DNA of 17,099 nucleotides from Firmicutes bacterium UBA5486 (GTDB lineage Bacteria; Bacillota; UBA4882; UBA10575), in assembly GCA_002427045.1 (NCBI GenBank), contig DIPO01000039.1, positions 3,836 to 20,934 of the forward strand. Reading direction: 5' to 3'. This document shows positions 6,746 to 14,053 of the stretch, piece after piece. Below the pieces are notes generated by a model. It was not told the DNA's origin, searched no databases, and saw only the letters and a program-made list of their open reading frames with translations. The stretch's first letter is position 1. The number at the start of each line of letters is the position of its first letter. A program made the position numbers and the translations under genes.

Positions 6746-7711
6746 ATGAAATGGTTTAGGGTGTTATTCTTTGTTTTAAGTATTTTACTTACCGTTCAAT
6801 TGGTTGAAGCTCAGGAACAATCAGAAATTACGGTTTCGCTTCTGCCGGAGATAGAGATCGAGGGAACAGAGATCTATCTTGGTCAAGTGGCAGAGATTAA
6901 AGGAGCTGTTCCTTCAGTTTTAGAAAAACTAAGACAAATTTATTTAGGGCCTGCTCCCCGTTATGCTGAAATAACCTGGTTGTACCGGACAAATGTAAAA
7001 TATGCACTGGATCGTTCCGGGATTCCTGGAGAATTTGATCTTGAGATGCCAGCAAAAGTTAAAATTACTCGGGTTGGACAGATTTTGACTAAAGAAATGT
7101 TAATGGCAGCGGTAGAAACATATATAAAAAACAATGCTTCTCCTTTGTGGGAAGAATGGAGAGTGGAGCCGGGTAGAATACAAGAGAGGAGTATTCCTCA
7201 AGGTAAAGTAGAGATTCTCCTTGCGGATAGAATTCCCCCTCTCAAACCGGGGCTTTTAACTTTTCGCCTCCGCGTCTTGGTAGACGGGGAGGCCTTTACT
7301 ACTATGCCTGTATTTTTCCGGCTTTATGTCCAGGCAAAAGTATATATTACTTCTATGAGTTTAAATAAAGGTGAGATTATTACCGAAGATAGTTTCTATC
7401 AGGAGATACGTGAATTGGATGATGGAAACGAGTTTTTAAATTGTCTTGAACCGGGGAAATTTAGGGTGACACGGGAGTTGTCAGCCGGTAAGGTATTAAG
7501 TAACAAGGATATACAACTTGTTCCAATGGTGTTTAAAGGAAGTAAAGTACGGCTAGTTCTACAGAAAGAGACTATCCAATTAGAATTATTTGTTCTTGCG
7601 GAAGAAGATGGATGGCTAGGAGATCAAATCCTGGTTAAAAATTTAGGAAGTAACCGACGTTTAAAAGCGACAGTGATTGGAGCAGGTTTAGTGGAGGTGA
7701 GGCTAGATTGA
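6746..7711 (+). CDS. flgA: Flagellar P-ring assembly chaperone FlgA
   Basis: FlgA is a periplasmic chaperone for assembly of the FlgI P ring around the rod. I chose ATG 6746, with GGGTGG at 6735-6740 as SD, giving 321 residues. A GTG at 6737 lies inside the SD. A Sec signal peptide covers about residues 1-23 (hydrophobic core then VEAQ). The C-terminal half contains the SAF-like/FlgA domain, and the end reads GDQILVKNLGSNRRLKATVIGAGLVEV (in parts: ILVKNLGS and ATVIGAG are the typical marks). It is longer than the proteobacterial protein because of the extended N-terminal region. The last codons overlap the flgH start. Its presence implies a P ring and so a diderm envelope. Confidence 0.88.
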   Translation: MKWFRVLFFVLSILLTVQLVEAQEQSEITVSLLPEIEIEGTEIYLGQVAEIKGAVPSVLEKLRQIYLGPAPRYAEITWLYRTNVKYALDRSGIPGEFDLEMPAKVKITRVGQILTKEMLMAAVETYIKNNASPLWEEWRVEPGRIQERSIPQGKVEILLADRIPPLKPGLLTFRLRVLVDGEAFTTMPVFFRLYVQAKVYITSMSLNKGEIITEDSFYQEIRELDDGNEFLNCLEPGKFRVTRELSAGKVLSNKDIQLVPMVFKGSKVRLVLQKETIQLELFVLAEEDGWLGDQILVKNLGSNRRLKATVIGAGLVEVRLD

Positions 7712-8280
7712 AAAGGGTATTTGTGATCTTATTGATAGTACTTTGTTTGGCCTTTCCTGTGATTAGCAATGGGCAATCGCTATGGACAGATAAGAGTGGC
7801 TCATATTATGTCAAACCTAATAAACGTTTTTATGTTGGAGATTTATTAACCATTATTATTTCCGAACAGTCTTCAGCTACCTCGAGGACAGGTGTATCCG
7901 GGGATGAAGGTAGTTCAGTGTTGGTTGGCCCCGGTGCTGGGATGCTAACTAGCCTTTTACCTTATATAAAAGGCTCAATGGAGACTTCTTATGATGGAGC
8001 TTCCGGAACAAATAAAACTGGGACTTTGAAAGCACAACTAACTGTAGAAATTGTCTCTATTGATGAGAATGGGAACCTTATTTTTGAGGGCAGTAAAGAA
8101 ATCAAAGTTAATGAAGATATACAGAGATTAACTTTTAGCGGAATAGTCCGGCCGGAAGATGTCCGATCGGATAATACAGTTTACTCTACATTTGTGGCAG
8201 ATGCTAAAATTGAATACTTAGGAAATGATTATGGCACTAAAAAAGGATTTTTGGGGAGATTTCTCGACTGGTTATTCTAA
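7708..8280 (+). CDS. flgH: Flagellar L-ring protein FlgH
   Basis: FlgH forms the outer-membrane L ring of the flagellar basal body. It has 190 residues, somewhat shorter than the proteobacterial protein. The start TTG 7708 overlaps the flgA stop (TTGA), with GGAGGTGAGG at 7693-7702 as SD, so the genes are translationally coupled. The signal peptide runs to about residue 23. Family marks are VGDLLTIIISE near 44, the GNLIFEG segment, EDIQRLTFSGIVRPEDV, and the C-terminal GFLGRFLDWLF. There is no lipobox. The only Cys in the signal region is in LIVLCLA, with Leu before it, so the lipoprotein anchor known from enterobacterial FlgH appears to be absent. The TAA stop lies within the CTAATAA repeat bordering the MITE-like element. 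Confidence 0.92.
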   Translation: MKRVFVILLIVLCLAFPVISNGQSLWTDKSGSYYVKPNKRFYVGDLLTIIISEQSSATSRTGVSGDEGSSVLVGPGAGMLTSLLPYIKGSMETSYDGASGTNKTGTLKAQLTVEIVSIDENGNLIFEGSKEIKVNEDIQRLTFSGIVRPEDVRSDNTVYSTFVADAKIEYLGNDYGTKKGFLGRFLDWLF

Positions 8281-8408
8281 TAAAGCTTTTTGCGTTGTGT
8301 CCTTTTTAAAAGGTCCCAAAGCAATATATAGTGTTGAGCTTATATTAGGCTATCAATATATTGTGCAGGGACAGAAAAAATCAATGACAACGCAAAAAGC
8401 CCTAATAA
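8277..8408. repeat. 7-bp CTAATAA target-site duplication flanking the MITE-like element
   Basis: CTAATAA lies at 8277-8283 and at 8402-8408. The left copy supplies the flgH stop codon. With the element and one copy removed, the flgI SD (GGGGGGTG) lies about a dozen bases past the flgH stop. Confidence 0.7.
8284..8401. mobile_element. 118-bp MITE-like palindromic element between flgH and flgI
   Basis: Perfect 14-bp terminal inverted repeats GCTTTTTGCGTTGT (8285-8298) and ACAACGCAAAAAGC (8387-8400) bound the element. Inside are GTCCC/GGGAC (8313-8317/8368-8372), CAATATAT/ATATATTG (8322-8329/8356-8363) and the small palindrome CCTTTTTAAAAGG at 8301-8313, so the transcript would fold into a long hairpin. 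The 7-bp direct repeat CTAATAA flanks it at 8277-8283 and 8402-8408, as expected of a target-site duplication. A second, near-identical copy begins at 17046. No transposase is encoded. It is too short to be autonomous. Confidence 0.8.
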
Positions 8409-8424
8409 GGCGGGGGGTGTGGAT

Positions 8425-9552
8425 TTGTTAGTCAACAAGAGGCCCTTAAATCTTCTTTGTTTTTTCATTGTTTTATTAATAGTATGCTCTTCTTTTCAAT
8501 TAGAAGCGGCGGAGAATACTCTGCTTACCTCGAGAATAAAAGACTTGGCACGTTTGGAAGAGGATAGGGCTAACCAATTAACAGGTTTTGGTTTAGTGGT
8601 GGGTTTAAATGGAACCGGTGATAATCAGGGTTTTTCTTTGGAGATGGTTTTGAATTTCCTTGCTCACCATGGTTTTGTGGTGAACAGATCAAATATAAGA
8701 GTAAAAAACGTAGCTGCTGTTGCGCTTTCTGCTACTTTACCGCCTTATAAAAAAAATGGCGATGCTTTGGAGGTTACAGTTTCTTCCTTAGGTGATGCTA
8801 AGAGTTTACAGGGTGGCGTGCTCCTACAATCTCCTTTGGCTGGGGCGGATGGACAAGTCTATGCAGTGGCACAAGGCCCAGTGGTGGTTAGTGGTTTTAG
8901 CGCTTCTGGGAACCGGGGTAGCAGACAGACAACAAATCAACCAACAGTAGGCCTGGCACAGGCTTTGGTGGAAAAAGAAATACCATCGGAATCGGCGGTT
9001 GTTGATACATTACGCTGGGTTTTATTTAACCCGGATTTTACTACCATCAATTCCATGGCTACAGCGATTAATACTTATTTTGGCATGGAGATTGCCTATC
9101 CAGAAGATAAGGCTAATGTGATCGTAGAAATCCCTGAAACCTATCAAAAGAACCCGGTAGAATTTATTGCCTTACTGGAAAAGATCCAGGTTTCCCGGGA
9201 TCAGATGGCCAAGGTCGTGGTTAATCCCAGGAATGGGACGATTGTTTTTGATGAACATGTTAGAGTAGCTCCGGTAGCAGTAACCAGAGGAGATATTACA
9301 GTTAAAGTTAGCTCAGAAAAACTTATTTCTCAGCCTCCAGCATTTTCTTCTGGAGAGACAGTTGTTACTGATCAGGAACACCTAGAGGTAAGTAGGGAGG
9401 AAGGTTCTTTGGTAGCACTTCCGGCCGGGACGACGATTGATGAAATAGTAAGAGCTTTAAATGCTGTAGGGGCGACTCCTCAGGATATAATTAATCTGAT
9501 TATTGCTATTGATCAAGCGGGTGCTTTATATGGAGTTCTAGAGATAAGATAA
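8425..9552 (+). CDS. flgI: Flagellar P-ring protein FlgI
   Basis: FlgI polymerises into the P ring around the distal rod in the peptidoglycan layer. The likely start is TTG 8425, five bases past GGGGGGTG at 8412-8419, giving 375 residues. An in-frame GTG at 8419 overlaps that SD. A Sec signal peptide occupies about the first 27 residues (hydrophobic stretch, then LEAAEN). The body carries the family's RIKDLARLEEDRANQLTGFG region, then LVVGLNGTGD, NIRVKNVAAVALSATLPPY, and the C-terminal AGTTIDEIVRALNAVGATPQD followed by LIIAIDQAGALYGVLE. The length is normal and no lesion is seen. It lies directly after the MITE-like element. Confidence 0.95.
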   Translation: MLVNKRPLNLLCFFIVLLIVCSSFQLEAAENTLLTSRIKDLARLEEDRANQLTGFGLVVGLNGTGDNQGFSLEMVLNFLAHHGFVVNRSNIRVKNVAAVALSATLPPYKKNGDALEVTVSSLGDAKSLQGGVLLQSPLAGADGQVYAVAQGPVVVSGFSASGNRGSRQTTNQPTVGLAQALVEKEIPSESAVVDTLRWVLFNPDFTTINSMATAINTYFGMEIAYPEDKANVIVEIPETYQKNPVEFIALLEKIQVSRDQMAKVVVNPRNGTIVFDEHVRVAPVAVTRGDITVKVSSEKLISQPPAFSSGETVVTDQEHLEVSREEGSLVALPAGTTIDEIVRALNAVGATPQDIINLIIAIDQAGALYGVLEIR

Positions 9553-9579
9553 ATGTAAAGCTCAAAGGGGTGAAAGCTG

Positions 9580-9888
9580 ATGGAGGTTAAGATTAATTCA
9601 GAAATACCTATTCCCTCTAGTATGGGAAAACTTAATAATAGAACCCAGAAAAAATCAGATCAACAATTGATGGAAAAATGCCGTGAGTTTGAAGCAGTCC
9701 TTTTTCAAAAAATGATCGAAGTAATGCAAGGTAATACTGAGATTTTTGGGAAAGGTGTTCAAGGAGAATATTTACGAGGGATTTTTGCCGAAGAGATGGC
9801 TAAGGAGTTAGCGAAAGATCCGGGATTAGGTTTAGCTAAAAGTCTTTATCAGGTTTTATTATCCAATAATAATGATGAAAATAACTAA
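9580..9888 (+). CDS. flgJ: Rod-binding protein, FlgJ N-terminal-domain type
   Basis: This 102-residue protein matches the rod-binding/capping domain of FlgJ. Key features are KCREFEAVLFQKMIEVM near 33-49, then GEYLRGIFAEEMAKELA and GLGLAKSLYQ near the C-terminus. Proteobacterial FlgJ carries a second, C-terminal muramidase domain. That domain is absent here, as in many non-proteobacterial relatives, so another enzyme must open the wall for the rod. The start is ATG 9580, with AAAGGGGTGA at 9564-9573 as SD. The gap to flgI is 27 nt, consistent with one operon, and this is the last flagellar gene in the run. Confidence 0.88.
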   Translation: MEVKINSEIPIPSSMGKLNNRTQKKSDQQLMEKCREFEAVLFQKMIEVMQGNTEIFGKGVQGEYLRGIFAEEMAKELAKDPGLGLAKSLYQVLLSNNNDENN

Positions 9889-9967
9889 AAAATATATGAA
9901 GGGAACTTCAAAATATTAAATACGTTACTTATATTCAGTATCTTGTAAAGGCAAAGGAGGAGCCATT

Positions 9968-10753
9968 GTGAAGGAGAATAAAAAAGATAGCATACATTCT
10001 AAGGAGAGAAAAAATTTTAAGGTGGTTTCCTGGCTCTCGAGATTACTTTTTAGTGAAGATGTTTACCAAAGGATAGGCGGATATTTACTTTGTGGGTTAA
10101 TAATCTTTGCTCTTTCCTGGGCCATCGCTTATTTCTTTATGGGGGAAGGTGCTCTTAAGAACACATTATTAGTCGATAAAATTTTTGGCATAAAAGGTTC
10201 GTTCGATATTGGAGCAGGAGCTAAGGCAAAGTGGGGAGAGACTTTTAAGATCTTCAAGTGGAAGTTTGAGACAGAAAATACTATTAATAATTGGGGAAAC
10301 GTTCTTTTGCTTACGCTAAAAAACTTTCTTCATTATTTTGTTATTGCCCTGATTTTTATCTTTTTCCTCAATCGGTTTAAGATTGGGCGTCTTTCTCTAG
10401 GATTAGTTTATTATCTTTTATATACTATTTTGATTGGAATAGTAGTAGGTACGAACTCTTATATTTATCCGCCTCAGGGTTATACTGTTTTAGGAGCATT
10501 AGTTACTTTTCTCCGGTTTGGCCTATGGGTATGGTTCTCTTATGGGCTGTTAATAGCATCTACTGTTAATTGGACATGGCTAAAAACTGAATCTTTTCAA
10601 GATAGTGCTTGGCAAAAAGTAGGGAGATTCTGGTCCTGGCCCGCACTTCATACAGATGAAAGAGAAGTGCTAATCTTTGGTTTTCTATTTCTCCTTGTTT
10701 CTAGTTTTGCTGAGGCGAGGCTGATTGTTTTCTATGGTTATCATCTGCTTTAA
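9968..10753 (+). CDS. Uncharacterised multi-pass membrane protein (five predicted helices)
   Basis: I do not recognise this 261-residue protein. Hydrophobic segments lie at about 37-57, 111-134, 143-162, 173-197 and 233-258, with a lysine-rich cytoplasmic-looking N-terminus (about 1-18). A polar segment between helices 1 and 2 holds GSFDIGAGAKAKWGE. The pattern of a leading helix, then a cluster around VLLLTLKNF, LGLVYYLLYTILIG and a final hydrophobic pair is loosely like the SpoIIM/DUF95 family. That would suit the sporulation neighbourhood, but it is a weak topological impression only. The start is GTG 9968, with AAAGGAGG at 9953-9960 as SD. It lies 79 nt after flgJ and is followed by a strong terminator, so it may be the last gene of the flagellar transcript. 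Confidence 0.75.
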   Translation: MKENKKDSIHSKERKNFKVVSWLSRLLFSEDVYQRIGGYLLCGLIIFALSWAIAYFFMGEGALKNTLLVDKIFGIKGSFDIGAGAKAKWGETFKIFKWKFETENTINNWGNVLLLTLKNFLHYFVIALIFIFFLNRFKIGRLSLGLVYYLLYTILIGIVVGTNSYIYPPQGYTVLGALVTFLRFGLWVWFSYGLLIASTVNWTWLKTESFQDSAWQKVGRFWSWPALHTDEREVLIFGFLFLLVSSFAEARLIVFYGYHLL

Positions 10754-10763
10754 GCTTTAGACT

Positions 10764-10791
10764 ACAGCCTGGACCTCCGGGCTGTTTTTTA
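10764..10791 (+). terminator. Intrinsic terminator after the membrane-protein gene
   Basis: ACAGCC (10764-10769) pairs with GGCTGT (10780-10785) and the stem extends inward by about three more pairs. A run of six T follows from 10785. It lies 10 nt past the stop codon. Confidence 0.88.
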
Positions 10792-11121
10792 TTTATAGCA
10801 GCTTCGAGTATTGAAATCTCGTTGGATAGCCTATGCGAGAATTTGCCGGATTCTTTGAGCGCGGTGTGATTCGACTCGGTACTCGTTACTCGTTACTCGT
10901 CGCTGGTCGCTCGTTTGAAAGTTAGCCTTTGTTTTGAATAGCTTACAAAAAGTTACGAAGGCATTATTTAACTCGAGTGACGAGAGACGAGTTTCGAGTC
11001 ACGAGATGCGTTGCTTGGTGCAGGTGGAGCTCGATATACACGACTTGGTATTCGTCGCTAGTCGCTCGTTTGAATGTTGGCTTTTGGCGTTTGCTAAAAT
11101 ATTGGAAAGTGGGGCTGTAGA
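10792..11121. repeat. ACTCG/CGAGT repeat region upstream of the methyltransferase gene
   Basis: No credible gene is present. A block at 10872-10931 recurs at 11041-11086. The shared core is TCGTCGCT(G/A)GTCGCTCGTTTGAA. The first copy has an extra 14 nt formed by two CTCGTTA units. ACTCG occurs at 10874, 10881, 10888, 10895 and 10971, and the opposite-strand form CGAGT clusters at 10974-10999. The two sets are partly complementary and could form a large cruciform or RNA hairpin. The region is richer in GC and CG dinucleotides than its surroundings. Confidence 0.6.
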
Positions 11122-11742
11122 ATGGCGGATCACTATTATTCGGCTGTTCCTGAGTCAAAACATAAACCAATGGAGTTTACTACAGAAATTAGAGGAAAGG
11201 AATTTAGATTCCGGACAGATGCGGGAGTCTTTTCCCGCGAACGGTTGGATTTGGGTACTAGAATATTAATGGAGAGTTTAGATCTTACAGGGGTAACGAC
11301 TCCGCTAGATCTAGGATGTGGCTATGGCCCAGTTGGATTAGGAATTGCCAGGGAATTACCTCAATTTACTGTTTATATGAGTGATATCAATACTCGGGCT
11401 ACGGAGTTAGCTAAAGAGAATGCATCATTAAATGGTATTGAAAACATTATAACCAAGCAAGGCGATGGTTTTGGACCATGGGAAACACTATTTGCTACGG
11501 GTTTGCGTTTTGATTTAGTAGTAACTAATCCTCCTCTCCGGACTGGCAAAAAAACCGTATTAAGATTATTTAATGGGGCTTGGAAATATATGGCTCCGCA
11601 CGGGAGTTTATGGACAGTGATTAAGACAAGTCAGGGGGCTAAGACTTACCTTCGAGAACTGGAAGAAATTTTTGGTTATGCGAAAGTAGTCGAAGTAAAG
11701 AGTGGTTACCGAGTTATTAGGGCGAAAAAAATAGTAGCATAA
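11122..11742 (+). CDS. Class I SAM-dependent methyltransferase, RsmC/YbxB-like
   Basis: This is probably an RNA N2-guanine methyltransferase of the MTS/RsmC family (single-domain YbxB-type in Firmicutes). The substrate is likely 16S rRNA, but it is not certain. It has 206 residues. Motif I LDLGCGYGPVG is at 62-72, with an acidic residue for the SAM ribose at D88 (YMSDIN). The catalytic motif IV reads NPPLRTGK at 136-143, the NPP(L/F)R form typical of RsmC. The N-terminal IRGKEFRFRTDAGVFSRERLD segment is characteristic of YbxB-type proteins. The SD before ATG 11122 is weak (GGAAAGTGGGG). It stands alone behind the repeat region and just upstream of two tRNA genes. Confidence 0.88.
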   Translation: MADHYYSAVPESKHKPMEFTTEIRGKEFRFRTDAGVFSRERLDLGTRILMESLDLTGVTTPLDLGCGYGPVGLGIARELPQFTVYMSDINTRATELAKENASLNGIENIITKQGDGFGPWETLFATGLRFDLVVTNPPLRTGKKTVLRLFNGAWKYMAPHGSLWTVIKTSQGAKTYLRELEEIFGYAKVVEVKSGYRVIRAKKIVA

Positions 11743-11748
11743 AGCATA

Positions 11749-11777
11749 TTGACTTATTGGGAAAATTACCGTATACT
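11749..11777 (+). promoter_or_regulatory. Sigma-A promoter of tRNA-Pro
   Basis: TTGACT (11749-11754), a 17-nt spacer, and TATACT (11772-11777) lie directly before the tRNA-Pro gene, leaving about 14 nt to its first base. Confidence 0.85.
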
Positions 11778-11791
11778 ATTATATGTTGCTT

Positions 11792-11868
11792 CGGGGTGTG
11801 GCGCAGTTTGGCAGCGCGTCTGCTTTGGGAGCAGAAGGCCCAGGGTTCAAATCCCTGCACCCCGACCA
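11792..11868 (+). tRNA. tRNA-Pro (anticodon TGG)
   Basis: The 77-nt sequence folds as a full cloverleaf. The acceptor arms are CGGGGTG/CACCCCG and the D stem is GCGC/GCGC. The anticodon stem is TCTGC/GCAGA around TTTGGGA (anticodon TGG at 11826-11828), and the T arm is CAGGG-TTCAAAT-CCCTG. Discriminator A and CCA are encoded (11865-11868). Confidence 0.97.
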
Positions 11869-11909
11869 GTTAATTATATCTGGTAATTATTATTTTTTTC
11901 CCTCTACGC

Positions 11910-11939
11910 TTGACAAGCGGTTTATAGATCAAGTATAAT
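11910..11939 (+). promoter_or_regulatory. Sigma-A promoter of tRNA-Gly
   Basis: Perfect TTGACA (11910-11915) and TATAAT (11934-11939) hexamers have an 18-nt spacer. The gene start is 20 nt further on. tRNA-Gly therefore does not depend on the upstream tRNA promoter. Confidence 0.85.
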
Positions 11940-11958
11940 TTTATTTACATTAATATAT

Positions 11959-12034
<76 letters not shown>

Positions 12035-12046
12035 TTTATTTAGTAT

Positions 12047-12076
12047 AAAATGACTTTTAGAAAAGTCATTTTTTAT
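12047..12076. terminator. Bidirectional terminator between tRNA-Gly and the HD-GYP gene
   Basis: TGACTTTT (12051-12058) and AAAAGTCA (12061-12068) form a tight hairpin. It is extended by AAAA before and TTTTTT after, so it can stop transcripts from both sides. The convergent HD-GYP gene ends 34 nt away. Confidence 0.8.
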
Positions 12077-12109
12077 TTTAAGACAAGAGGGAATTGTATT
12101 GCATTGATT

Positions 12110-13771
12110 TTAAATTTTCTTTTGTGGATAAAAATCAGGATATTTGTTTAGAAATTTAAGTAAAGTATTTATGACTCCTGCATCAAACTGAGTGTTGGCA
12201 TTTAATTGTAGTTCTAATTTGCATTTTTCTAAAGAAAGGGCTTTTCGATATGGCCGGTCTGAGCTCATGGCATCAAAGGCATCACAGACTGAAAGGATCC
12301 TGACACCTAATGGAAGCTGGTTAGCTTTTATTTGATCAGGATAACCCTGACCATCCAAACGTTCGTGATGAGAACGGATATAGGGTGTAGATGTTTTTAG
12401 AAAAACAATGGAGGATATAATCTCTTCACCAATAATAGGGTGATTTTTTATTTTTGTAAATTCATCAGTGGTAAGAGTTTGAGGTTTATTAAGAATATGT
12501 TCGGGAACACCGATTTTACCAATATCATGAAGTATTCCTCCATATTTTAATATTTTCAATTCCTGATTATTTAGACCCATTAGTTCACCAATAATTAGGG
12601 CTAAATGGGTGACACGTTCGGAGTGGCCTCTGGTATATCTATCTTTAGCTTCGATTGATGTTGCTAAGGCTTTAATGGTGGCAAGATAGTTACTTTCCAA
12701 TTCAGCATAGGTTCGGATTCGTTCAATAGAAATTCCGATTTGGCAGGCCATACTCTGAAGAATATCAAGAACTTCTGGGGAAGATTCTTTTACATTTGCA
12801 AGGAGGACGGCTCCAAAAACGCCATTGTTCCCAAATAGAGGAATAGCATATAAGTTTCGAATATTTTCTTCTGTCCAAAAGATGTGGCCTTTAAATTCCC
12901 TAAGTTGTGATTCTGTTAAAAAGAGGGAGTGAGCCGCTTCGAAGAGGGAAAGAAAAAACCAGTTTTTCCGATGTGGGAATTCTAACCATTTCCATACTAC
13001 CTTTTCGTCTTCCCAGCTATACAACTGAAAACCAATATTATCAGCATTAAAGAGTAACCAAGTTTTTTGCGAGTGAAAGGTATTATAAAGAAAAGAGAGA
13101 ATTCGCGCAAACAATGATTCCAAAGGTATATTGGCACCTAAAATCTGTGTCAAATTATTAAGGGCAAAAAGGCTGGTTGTTGTTCTGTCCAGTTTCTCCG
13201 TGACCACTTCTAGTTTCTGAGTATTAGTTTGAAGTTGATCATAAGCACAGGAAAGCTTTGCTTGGCTTTTAATAATTTCTTGACGATTTTTGTTTAAATG
13301 AGTTTGTTCGTGATTGATGAGGAGACTGAAACCGAGAATAATGCTTAAATCAATTAATAAAATAAAGAATAAATTTTCAGGATTAATATATAAGATCGTT
13401 CCAGTGACAAATAAGGAAATGATGACAAAAGACCAAAGATTCTTTTTATTTTTCTCTGTGTAAAAGGAATAACGGGTTAAAGGTACAAGATAAAAGAGGG
13501 TTAGGTAATGAGATGGTTCGTTAGAGGTTTTAATAATTAAAAACAATAAGGTACAACCGAAAACAAGATGTAAGAATTCGGGTTGGAGATAAAAAGAGTT
13601 ATTCTGAAGAATGGAGGATGGTAGTAGTTTTTGTTGACAAGAGAAGATAATATAAAAAACTAAAAAAATTAGAATTAACAAATTAAACCTGATAATATTC
13701 AGATGAGCGGCAAGTAAATATACGACTAAAAATAAAGGTAAGGTAAAATATAAAGATCGATCAGATGACAT
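12110..13771 (-). CDS. Membrane GAF/HD-GYP protein, probable c-di-GMP phosphodiesterase
   Basis: HD-GYP domains hydrolyse cyclic di-GMP, often to GMP. The protein has 553 residues. Five or so hydrophobic segments fill about 8-155, then a likely coiled coil (about 155-205), a GAF-like sensory domain (about 205-355), and HD-GYP at about 365-545. The catalytic set looks complete: H383 in GHSERV, HDIGKIG at 415-421, H444 in KNHP, and HHERLDGQGYP at 468-478. D497 and D500 lie in the VCDAFDAM segment. The start is ATG at 13771, with GGTGGTG just upstream on the minus strand. The membrane part, GAF and coiled coil suggest it senses an envelope or small-molecule cue. It runs against the tRNA genes and is divergent from the secDF unit. 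The ligand cannot be inferred. Confidence 0.92.
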   Translation of the reverse strand: MSSDRSLYFTLPLFLVVYLLAAHLNIIRFNLLILIFLVFYIIFSCQQKLLPSSILQNNSFYLQPEFLHLVFGCTLLFLIIKTSNEPSHYLTLFYLVPLTRYSFYTEKNKKNLWSFVIISLFVTGTILYINPENLFFILLIDLSIILGFSLLINHEQTHLNKNRQEIIKSQAKLSCAYDQLQTNTQKLEVVTEKLDRTTTSLFALNNLTQILGANIPLESLFARILSFLYNTFHSQKTWLLFNADNIGFQLYSWEDEKVVWKWLEFPHRKNWFFLSLFEAAHSLFLTESQLREFKGHIFWTEENIRNLYAIPLFGNNGVFGAVLLANVKESSPEVLDILQSMACQIGISIERIRTYAELESNYLATIKALATSIEAKDRYTRGHSERVTHLALIIGELMGLNNQELKILKYGGILHDIGKIGVPEHILNKPQTLTTDEFTKIKNHPIIGEEIISSIVFLKTSTPYIRSHHERLDGQGYPDQIKANQLPLGVRILSVCDAFDAMSSDRPYRKALSLEKCKLELQLNANTQFDAGVINTLLKFLNKYPDFYPQKKI

Positions 13772-13987
13772 TTTGACACCACCACATTTACCCTTTATAA
13801 TTAAAATATTATTTAGTTTTAAAGAGATTGTATAATTAATTATTTAATGGATGGCCATATTTTCTCAATATATTTATATTCAATAATTTAGCTGAATTTT
13901 CCTGCGTAGATTTACTAATAAATTCCCTTTTTATTAGGTGTAATCCATTTTATAACTAAATCTCCTAATGGTTCTTGCTTCTATAAA
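13772..13987. other. AT-rich divergent intergenic region with an extended inverted repeat
   Basis: No gene is visible. An imperfect inverted repeat spans 13909-13945, with core CTAATAAA (13915-13922) and TTTATTAG (13930-13937) extended by GATT/AATC at the ends. Either strand would give a stable hairpin. No clear -35/-10 pair for the HD-GYP gene could be picked out on the minus strand. Confidence 0.4.
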
Positions 13988-14017
13988 TTGACAAGCTATT
14001 AGTAAAAAGCTTATAAT
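13988..14017 (+). promoter_or_regulatory. Sigma-A promoter of the small ORF and secDF unit
   Basis: TTGACA (13988-13993) and TATAAT (14012-14017) match consensus exactly, with an 18-nt spacer. They lie about 36 nt ahead of the small ORF's start. Confidence 0.85.
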
Positions 14018-14053
14018 AAAAAAGGTGTCTAAATGGAAGGAGGAGCGGCAGTA

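Noticed and set aside
8225..8431. A 68-codon open frame crossing the flgH end and the palindromic element
   Set aside because: It overlaps flgH in another frame, is made up mostly of the repeat element, and has no SD. It is a chance frame.
10872..11086. CRISPR array
   Set aside because: Repeats are short, uneven and partly overlapping, with no regularly sized unique spacers and no cas genes.
10934..11269. A 111-codon frame over the ACTCG repeats and the start of the methyltransferase gene
   Set aside because: It overlaps the real methyltransferase gene in another frame and lies largely in repeats. No recognisable protein features.
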